Assembly: GCA_011525905.1 (NCBI GenBank)
Contig: WYBK01000238.1
Span: 1-33,939 of the forward strand
Source of the DNA: Acidobacteriota bacterium
GTDB lineage: Bacteria; Acidobacteriota; Thermoanaerobaculia; Multivoradales; JAGPDF01
DNA length: 33,939 nucleotides
Direction of reading: 5' to 3'
Below, piece after piece: positions 28,821 to 33,939 of this stretch. The position numbers and the translations under genes are program-made. Below the pieces are notes generated by a model. The model saw only the letters and a program-made list of their open reading frames with translations, was not told the DNA's origin and made no database searches. Position 1 is the first letter of the stretch, and every line of letters starts with the position of its first letter.

Positions 28821-29198
28821 TCAGGCCGGCGCCGGGCCGGCGCCTGTGCCGAGCTCGCCGGGGCCGCCGCTGCCGCGGCCGCGGCGCAGCAGGACGAGGT
28901 TGCGGAAGTAGAGGAAGGGGAGGAAGCAGAAGGAGAGGATGACCGGCAGCTTGTCGATGTGCAGCGCGTAGATCAGGGCGATCGCGCTGCCCCAGAAGGA
29001 GAGGTGCCAGAAAACCGGCGGCACGAGCAGTTGCTTCTTCTTCTCGGAGTAGAGCCACTGGACGACGAAGCGGGAGCTGAAGATCACGTTGCCCAGCAGG
29101 CCGAACGCGGTCCACAGGTAGGAATCGACGTAGAGCCAGGGGAGCGCGGCGCCGAGGAGGGGCTGCAGGAAGCCGGAGGACTCGCTCATGGCCGCCAT
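28821..29198 (-). CDS. LAB_N-domain (lipid A biosynthesis N-terminal) membrane protein
   Basis: A 125-residue membrane protein with about three helices. The stretch LWTAFGLLGNVIFSSRFVVQWL, then SEKKKQLLVPPVFWHLSFWGSA, then IDKLPVILSFCFLPFLYFRNL matches the LAB_N family. That domain is found N-terminal to some lipid-A-disaccharide synthases and as a stand-alone small protein near envelope glycosyltransferases. Here it stands alone, with no glycosyltransferase adjacent. The exact role is unknown, probably lipid-linked sugar or lipid A modification at the inner membrane. ATG 29198 and ATG 29189 are both possible starts. A Gly/Ala/Pro tail follows the last helix. It lies downstream of the metalloprotease on the same strand but beyond its terminator. 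Confidence 0.82.
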   Translation of the reverse strand: MAAMSESSGFLQPLLGAALPWLYVDSYLWTAFGLLGNVIFSSRFVVQWLYSEKKKQLLVPPVFWHLSFWGSAIALIYALHIDKLPVILSFCFLPFLYFRNLVLLRRGRGSGGPGELGTGAGPAPA

Positions 29199-29260
29199 TC
29201 TCTGCGATCCCGGCCGGGCAGGGGGAGCGCGGCGCGCGAGCGAGCCGAGCCATGAAGAGA

Positions 29261-29292
29261 ACGGCCCGGCGCTCGCGGGAGCGCCGGGCCGT
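29261..29292 (-). terminator. Strong intrinsic terminator of the metalloprotease gene
   Basis: A perfect 14-bp inverted repeat, ACGGCCCGGCGCTC / GAGCGCCGGGCCGT, with a 4-nt loop. It starts 30 bp after the metalloprotease stop in the direction of minus-strand transcription. On that strand it is followed by the U-rich TCTCTTC. On the plus strand no T-run follows, so the minus orientation is favoured. It separates the protease from the LAB_N gene. Confidence 0.8.
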
Positions 29293-29321
29293 CGCAGGCT
29301 CGACCGACTGTTGCCCGCCGC

Positions 29322-32300
29322 TCAGGGCGCCGTCGCGTCCCAGAAGAAGGGGCCGCCGCTCTCGTAGTCGTCGGCGAAGATCAAAGCGCTCGCACCGCAG
29401 ACGTCTCCCTGGGCGTCCGCCACCTGGGCGGTCAGGTTGGTGACAGTCACCTGGTCGAACCAGAAGCCGGCCAGCACCTCCGCAGGGTCGGTGGCGTAGG
29501 TGACCTCGAGCTGGACGAGCTCGCCGGCGGGAGCGAGCGCGCCGAACGCGCCGGCGCTCCAGGAGCTGGTTCCCCAAGAGGCCTGGGACGCCGCCCAGCC
29601 GGGCTCGCCGGTATTGCAGCCGGAGTAGTCGCCGGCGCCGCTGGCGTTGTAGGTGCGGCCGCCGGTCGGGCTGACCACCGTGCGCGAGCCGTCGAGACGG
29701 CGGATCGCGACGTTCGCCCGGTCCCACCAGGTGCCGCCGGAGAAGGCCTCGATCTGATAGTTGTTCCACAGCCCGAGCGTCGAGGTGGGGGAGAGCTGCA
29801 TGAGCGGCGAGCGGACGCGGTCGCACTGCAGATCCAGGAACGAGGAGGAGCGCAGCGAGAAGGTGGTGCCGTCGCCGCCGCCGGCACCGCTCCGGTTGAA
29901 CGTGCCCTCGGCGACGGTCCAGCCGTCGTAGCCCGACTCGAAGCTGAAGGTCTGGCTCGCCAGCGCCTGCAGGTCGCTCTCGACGAAGGGCACCTGGATC
30001 GTCGCCCTCTTGGTCTGGCCGGGGAGCTGCGCCTCGAGCTCGTCGCTGGTCACTTCGACCTCGAACTCGACGACCTCGCCGAAGGCGAGCCCGTTGCCGC
30101 GGAAGTCGAAGCCGGCGATCGCCCGGCTACAGGCGGGGAGCGAGGGGGCGAAGGCCGCCGGGAACGAGATCGACGGATCGAGCGCCGGGTGGCTCGGCGA
30201 GGAGACCGCCACGATGCGCGCGTCGGTGAGCGAACCGGTGCCGATGTTGTCGACCTCGAAGTAGACGCGCGAGCTCTCGCAGTTGTCGACGAAGCCGTCG
30301 CCGTCACCGTCGAGGTCGACCGCCGCCGAGCCCGCGAGCAGGGCGAGGTTCGGTCCGGCCGCCGGCGTGACGTCGGTGCAGGCGCTCGCCGGCCCGAAGC
30401 AGGTGTCGCCATTGCCCAGGGCGAAGACGACGTAGGAGTACTCGCGTCCGTTGGCCAGGCCGTCGCCGTCGAGGAAGGACGTGCCGGTGGTCTCGCCGAC
30501 CAGCGTCTTGCCGAAGGCGCAGCCGAACTCCCCCTCCGTGCGGTAGACGCGATAGGAATCCGCTCCCGCCACGGCGGCCCAGGAGAGGTGGGTCGCCCGG
30601 TCGAGCGCGGTCGCCGTCACCGAGGGCGCCAGCGTCGGCCGGCCGGCGCAGCCCGAGGCCTGCACCGTCGGCGTGCCGCAGGCGATCTCGTGCCGGTCGA
30701 AGGCCGCATGGATCGCGGTCATGTGCGGCGTGCCGTTGGCGAGGTTGCCGTCGTCGTCGTCCGCCGCGAGGAAGTTCAGGTAGCCATTGGTCGCCGCGCA
30801 ACCGCCGCTGGGCGGGCTCCCGGAGAACCAGGTGCCGACGCCGCCGGCGCCGACGAAGGTCATCCGCGTCACGACCTCGTGCGCCGTGTCGTCGGACATG
30901 CCGAACAGGTTGGGCAGGTCGCGCTTCCAGAGGTCCCAGATCGCCTCGGAGTAGACCGCGCCGCGGCAGTGGACGCCGCCGCACAGCGGATTCGACAACG
31001 CCCACGAGTAGGTGTGTGCCGCTCCCGACTGGCGCTTCGCCCAGTCGATGTCGCGCACGCCGTCACAGCTCGTGCAGGGATCGCCGTAGCCACCGCAGTT
31101 GGTGCCCAGGCGGAAGTTCCGGCCGATGCACGAGGTGTTGAGGCGGAGCGCCGCGTAGATGTCGGCGATCCCCTCGCCGGGGTTCGAGATGCCTGGCGTC
31201 GCGTCGGCGCCGTCCATGCCGTGCCCCCACTCGTGGTCGAAGACGCCCGCGAGCTCGCCGGTGTTCGCGCAGCCGCCACCCGACTTGAAGAAGTTGACTC
31301 CGCCCGGGCCGCCCGAGGCGTTGCAGACGTCGTCGATGTTCATGGTGGCCGGCAGCTGCTGGCGGACCCAGGTGTTGTTCGGCAGGTGGCTGCGTCCCAT
31401 CTCGATGATCCGGTTGATCTCGTAGAAGCCGGAGCGGGTCGCGTGGGTGTTGCCGGCGCCGCCGAAGCCGGGCGTCGTGCAGTCCGTGCCCCCGGAGGTG
31501 CCGAAGTCGAGGGTGCCGCCCGAGGTGCTGTGCGAGACCGCGCCGCACAGATCGATCATCTTCAGGTAGGGGCCGGCGAGGGTGCTCGAGATCGTGCCGT
31601 CGACGCAGGCCTGGACATTGCCCCCGGAGTCCGTGAAGAGCGTCTGGCCGCCGGCCGTGACATCGGCGAACGGGAGGGGGTAGACCTGCTCGATGCCGTC
31701 GGGCGCCACGCCGTCGTTGCTCACCGGGTAGACGCCGCCGATCACCTTGCGGGTCGAGGCGTAGTGGGTCTTGTCCTCGAAGGCGAGCAGCTCGCCGGTC
31801 ACCGCGTCGACCAGCGCCTCCCAGTGCGCCAACGTCCCCGCGTAGCGCGGGCGGACCGCCCAGGCGAGGCGGTACTCGAGGCCCTCGCCGAGCGCGGCCC
31901 GAGCCGGGTCCTCGCCGACCGCCAGCGGGATCAGCTCGAGCGCCGGCTTGGCGTGACCCCGGTCGAGCTCGAGGCCGCCGAGGTGCTGCTGGGTGCGCTG
32001 GAAGGCCTCCTCGGCGGTCAGCGCCGGAACGGGCACGTCGTCGATCGCACCCCAGTTGTGCACGCCGAAGAGCACCAGATTGCCGTGGTTGATCACGGCG
32101 GTCAGGTAACTGTCACGCACCGGGTAGGCGCCGACGACGCGTGGCGCGTGAATCTGGATGACATCGCCCCCGCGATGCACGGTGACGTGGCCGGGCTCGC
32201 GCAGCTCGGCCGGATCGATGCGCAGCGCGCCCTGGTGGCGGGCGACCCAGTCGCGCAAGGCTCCCCAGGCCGCCGCCTCGAGGTCGGTGGAGCCGGCAGC

Positions 32301-32612
32301 GGCAGCGGCCGGGACCAGCGGTTCGGCCGGCAGGAGGGTCGCCCAGCGCTCGGTGCGCCGGTCGAGCAACGACTGCCCGTCGCCGAGGCGCAGGTCGAGC
32401 AGGTCCGCCGCCGCGCGGGCGGAAGCGGACGACGGCAGCTCGCCCGGAGAGAGGTAGAGCGTCTCGATGGTCAGCCGCGGATCGCGGAACTCCCGCTCGC
32501 GCACCGGATCGGGGTCGGGCTGGCGCACCGCGGCGAGCGGCGCGGTGAGCGCGAGCAGCAGGGCGGACGCGATGCTCGGGACGAGCGCCGGCTTCTTGGG
32601 ATCGAAGGGCAT
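29322..32612 (-). CDS. Large secreted M36/M4-like metalloprotease with C-terminal beta modules
   Basis: A 1096-residue exported protein. A hydrophobic signal segment is at about residues 8-28 (ALVPSIASALLLALTAPLAA). A propeptide with FTP/PepSY-like sequence (AVINHGNLVLFGVHNWG) runs to about 350. The catalytic gluzincin domain has DHEWGHGMD: His460, Glu461, His464, and the third ligand Glu480 in GEGIADIYAAL, comparable to thermolysin NEAISD. A fibronectin-III-like module lies at about 655-750 (HLSWAAVAGADSYRVYR). A Ca-binding-like DLDGDGDGFVDNCESS sits at about 760-775. Then come a CARDB-like region and a jelly-roll module starting FSFESGYDGWTV. The tail is IFADDYESGGPFFWD. ATG 32612 has GGAG 7 nt upstream; the frame is open further but antisense to the EamA gene. 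Probable role: extracellular protein degradation. Confidence 0.9.
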   Translation of the reverse strand: MPFDPKKPALVPSIASALLLALTAPLAAVRQPDPDPVREREFRDPRLTIETLYLSPGELPSSASARAAADLLDLRLGDGQSLLDRRTERWATLLPAEPLVPAAAAAGSTDLEAAAWGALRDWVARHQGALRIDPAELREPGHVTVHRGGDVIQIHAPRVVGAYPVRDSYLTAVINHGNLVLFGVHNWGAIDDVPVPALTAEEAFQRTQQHLGGLELDRGHAKPALELIPLAVGEDPARAALGEGLEYRLAWAVRPRYAGTLAHWEALVDAVTGELLAFEDKTHYASTRKVIGGVYPVSNDGVAPDGIEQVYPLPFADVTAGGQTLFTDSGGNVQACVDGTISSTLAGPYLKMIDLCGAVSHSTSGGTLDFGTSGGTDCTTPGFGGAGNTHATRSGFYEINRIIEMGRSHLPNNTWVRQQLPATMNIDDVCNASGGPGGVNFFKSGGGCANTGELAGVFDHEWGHGMDGADATPGISNPGEGIADIYAALRLNTSCIGRNFRLGTNCGGYGDPCTSCDGVRDIDWAKRQSGAAHTYSWALSNPLCGGVHCRGAVYSEAIWDLWKRDLPNLFGMSDDTAHEVVTRMTFVGAGGVGTWFSGSPPSGGCAATNGYLNFLAADDDDGNLANGTPHMTAIHAAFDRHEIACGTPTVQASGCAGRPTLAPSVTATALDRATHLSWAAVAGADSYRVYRTEGEFGCAFGKTLVGETTGTSFLDGDGLANGREYSYVVFALGNGDTCFGPASACTDVTPAAGPNLALLAGSAAVDLDGDGDGFVDNCESSRVYFEVDNIGTGSLTDARIVAVSSPSHPALDPSISFPAAFAPSLPACSRAIAGFDFRGNGLAFGEVVEFEVEVTSDELEAQLPGQTKRATIQVPFVESDLQALASQTFSFESGYDGWTVAEGTFNRSGAGGGDGTTFSLRSSSFLDLQCDRVRSPLMQLSPTSTLGLWNNYQIEAFSGGTWWDRANVAIRRLDGSRTVVSPTGGRTYNASGAGDYSGCNTGEPGWAASQASWGTSSWSAGAFGALAPAGELVQLEVTYATDPAEVLAGFWFDQVTVTNLTAQVADAQGDVCGASALIFADDYESGGPFFWDATAP

Positions 32613-32715
32613 CGGAAGGCTCCATGAACGCCGCGCAGGGCCCTCTCGGGCGGCGATTCCGGGTCGGGTCGCCGTCTCCCAGGGTGCGGCGCGGCTTGGT
32701 TCTGGTTGGTCGAGC

Positions 32716-32726
32716 AAGCTAGCACG
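32716..32726 (-). promoter_or_regulatory. Extended -10 promoter of the metalloprotease gene
   Basis: Read on the minus strand the sequence is CGTGCTAGCTT, an extended -10 (TGC-TAGCTT) about 104 nt upstream of the protease ATG. It gives a leader of about 95 nt. The same 11-mer occurs before the second mgtE at 20361-20371. Confidence 0.45.
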
Positions 32727-32756
32727 AAACGGTCGCGGGCGCAGCGGCCTGCCCGG

Positions 32757-32768
32757 TAGAGTGCGCAA
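32757..32768 (+). promoter_or_regulatory. Leaderless -10 box of the EamA transporter
   Basis: TAGAGT at 32757-32762 ends 6 nt before ATG 32769. No Shine-Dalgarno is present apart from a weak AGAG inside the box. The placement predicts transcription starting at or within a few bases of the start codon. Confidence 0.42.
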
Positions 32769-33665
32769 ATGAGCCGGCGCGATCTGGGTCTCGACGTCGC
32801 GGCCTTCCTGCTGCTTACCGCGATCTGGGGAACCACCTGGGCGGCGATCCGGGTGGCGCTCGTCGACATCCCGCCGCTCACCGGCGTCGCGATCCGCTTC
32901 GCGCTCGCCGGCGCCCTGCTCGTCGCGCTCGCCCGGGCTCGGCGCGTCGCTCTCGGCCGGACGGCGCGCGAACGCCGCCTTTGGCTGCTCAATGCCGGCA
33001 CCACGTTCGCGGGTTCCTACGGCCTGGTGTACTGGGCGGAGCAGTGGGTCCCCTCGGGGTTGGCGGCCGTCCTGTTCGCCACCTTCCCGCTCTGGGCGAC
33101 GCTGCTCTCGCGCTGGCTGCTGCCCGGGGAGCCGGCGCCCGGCCCGGCCCGGTTGGCGGGCCTCGTGGCGGGCTTTCTCGGGGTGGCCCTGCTCTTCTCC
33201 GAGGACCTCGAGGCGCTCGCCGGGGGCGGCGCCCGGCGCGCCGCGGCCCTGCTGCTCCTGGCGCCGCTCCTCTCCGCGCTCGGCTCGGTGGCCATCAAGA
33301 GGTGGGGGAGCGGGATCTCGGCGCTGTCGCTCTCGGCCGTGCCGATGCTGCTGACCGGCGGCGCAGTCGGATTCCTGGCCGCTCTGGTCGAACGCGGCCG
33401 GCCGATCGGCTGGGGCACCGGCCCCTGGCTGGCGACGCTCTACCTGGCGTTCGCCGGATCGGCGCTCACTTTCACCCTCTACTTCTGGCTGCTGGCGCGG
33501 CGCAGCGTCCTCGCGGTCGGACTGATCTCCTACACGGTCCCGGTCGTGGCGGTCGCCGTGGGGCACTTCGCGCTGCAGGAGCCGCTCACGCCTCGTCTGG
33601 CGGCCGGCGCGGGGCTCGTCCTGGGGGGCGTGGCGCTGTCGCTCCGGCCTCGCCGGGTCGGCTGA
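32769..33665 (+). CDS. EamA/DMT-family transporter
   Basis: A 298-residue inner-membrane protein with ten predicted helices in two five-helix repeats. Repeat 1 begins LDVAAFLLLTAIWGTTWAAIRVAL, the classical EamA start, and includes GLVYWAEQWVPSGLAAVLFATFPLWATLLS. Repeat 2 begins near LLLLAPLLSALGSVAIKRWG and includes AFAGSALTFTLYFWLL and VGLISYTVPVVAVAVGHFALQEPL. Family members export amino acids, nucleosides, sugars or drugs. The substrate cannot be told from the sequence. It is divergent from the metalloprotease, with a 156-bp spacer. Confidence 0.93.
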   Translation: MSRRDLGLDVAAFLLLTAIWGTTWAAIRVALVDIPPLTGVAIRFALAGALLVALARARRVALGRTARERRLWLLNAGTTFAGSYGLVYWAEQWVPSGLAAVLFATFPLWATLLSRWLLPGEPAPGPARLAGLVAGFLGVALLFSEDLEALAGGGARRAAALLLLAPLLSALGSVAIKRWGSGISALSLSAVPMLLTGGAVGFLAALVERGRPIGWGTGPWLATLYLAFAGSALTFTLYFWLLARRSVLAVGLISYTVPVVAVAVGHFALQEPLTPRLAAGAGLVLGGVALSLRPRRVG

Positions 33666-33688
33666 AGCCGGAGACGCGGCGCTCGTTG

Positions 33689-33720
33689 CCGCTTTGCGGT
33701 AAAATTATGCCGCAGTGCGG
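33689..33720. promoter_or_regulatory. Tandem CCGC-N3-GCGG palindromes flanking a -10-like box
   Basis: Two 11-bp palindromes, CCGCTTTGCGG (33689-33699) and CCGCAGTGCGG (33710-33720), have centres exactly 21 bp apart. The AT-rich TAAAATTATG (33700-33709) lies between them. TAAAAT is a good -10 for the gene starting at 33801. The arrangement looks like a two-site operator for a dimeric repressor on one face of the helix. Alternative: the first palindrome is a small hairpin after the EamA stop, although no T-run follows. Confidence 0.5.
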
Positions 33721-33800
33721 AAAGTTCTGCGGGAAGGTCCGACCACGGCCGACGATCTTGTACATTTCGGAGGGGCGACAGACCCCCAGGAGGAGGCCCG

Positions 33801-33939
33801 ATGAGCCACGCGTCCGGCACCCAGGTGAGCGAACAGGAGGCCCGAAAGGTCGCCGAAGCCTCCCGCGAGACCGAGTGGGCGAGCCCCAGCTTCCTCAAGG
33901 AGCTCTTCCTCGGGAATTTCCGTCTCCACCTGCTGCACC
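33801..33939 (+). CDS. Acyl-CoA dehydrogenase-like protein, 5' part
   Basis: Only 46 codons are visible before the window ends. ATG 33801 is preceded by AGGAGGAGG at about 33788-33796, a strong ribosome binding site. The translated start, with EARKVAEASRETEWASPSF and then LKELFLGNFRLHLLH, resembles the helical N-terminus of long acyl-CoA dehydrogenases, where a KELFLG-F/R-RLDLIHP segment is common. No active-site residue is in view, so the assignment rests on N-terminal similarity alone. The leader of about 90 nt carries the tandem palindromes at 33689-33720. A second possible -10, TACATT, is at 33761-33766. Confidence 0.55.
   Translation, partial: MSHASGTQVSEQEARKVAEASRETEWASPSFLKELFLGNFRLHLLH

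Noticed and set aside
28664-28942. A 92-codon frame in the ppdK-LAB_N gap
   Set aside because: Composition is Arg/Pro-rich, it lacks a ribosome binding site, and its end overlaps the LAB_N gene antisense. It is better explained by hairpin-rich non-coding DNA.
32613-33566. Extension of the metalloprotease frame upstream to give about 1400 residues
   Set aside because: The signal peptide starts at ATG 32612 with GGAG 7 nt before it. The extra part is antisense to the EamA gene and is low-complexity Arg/Gln/Pro.

Overview
The window is a very GC-rich, gene-dense chromosomal segment from a Gram-negative (diderm) bacterium. A TonB-dependent receptor, LpxC, an LAB_N lipid-A-type membrane protein and Lgt all point to an outer membrane with LPS-like lipid. 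Two tandem secreted proteins with the 'VWFA-related Acidobacterial' architecture suggest Acidobacteriota. The high GC makes a lineage such as Thermoanaerobaculia plausible, but that is an inference from family content and not a phylogeny. I see no tRNA, rRNA, CRISPR array, insertion sequence or prophage. Composition and codon use look uniform throughout.

Layout. (1) 1-1690: 3' part of a TonB receptor. It converges on a minus-strand block at 1708-6423 holding an MgtE Mg2+ transporter, a GlcD-type FAD oxidase and a CPA-type cation/proton antiporter with a TrkA-N domain. (2) 6449-8316: lgt overlapping a YpdA-like flavin reductase, transcribed divergently from mgtE out of a 25-bp gap. (3) 8396-12454: an operon of two secreted VWFA-related paralogues, a holin-III-like membrane protein and a tiny membrane protein, joined by stop/start overlaps. 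(4) 12543-15364: nnr, then tsaE, which runs without a stop codon into a 3-hydroxybutyryl-CoA dehydrogenase. (5) 15431-19047: the conserved ybeZ/phoH-ybeY-corC-era cluster. (6) 19044-20327 (minus): LpxC fused to an N-terminal CheY-like receiver domain. (7) 20379-25694: a second mgtE, recO, glyQ and glyS, followed by ppdK at 25811-28525. (8) 28526-28820: a hairpin-rich non-coding stretch. (9) 28821-32612 (minus): an LAB_N protein and a large secreted M36/M4-like metalloprotease with a strong terminator. (10) 32769-33665: an EamA transporter. (11) From 33801: the start of an acyl-CoA dehydrogenase-like gene behind a striking pair of palindromes.

How the genes fit together. Most of the window is housekeeping: envelope assembly (lgt, lpxC, LAB_N), ribosome and tRNA quality (ybeY, era, tsaE, glyQS), metabolite repair (nnr), recombination (recO), Mg2+ and cation homeostasis (two mgtE, corC-like, antiporter) and pyruvate/PEP interconversion (ppdK). 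The most unusual items are the receiver-LpxC fusion, which suggests phospho-signalling control of the first committed step of lipid A synthesis, and the TsaE-dehydrogenase fusion with an internal ribosome binding site. Also notable are a recurring TANNNT box 6-8 nt upstream of start codons, which implies leaderless mRNAs, and two CCGC-N3-GCGG palindromes 21 bp apart around a -10-like box.
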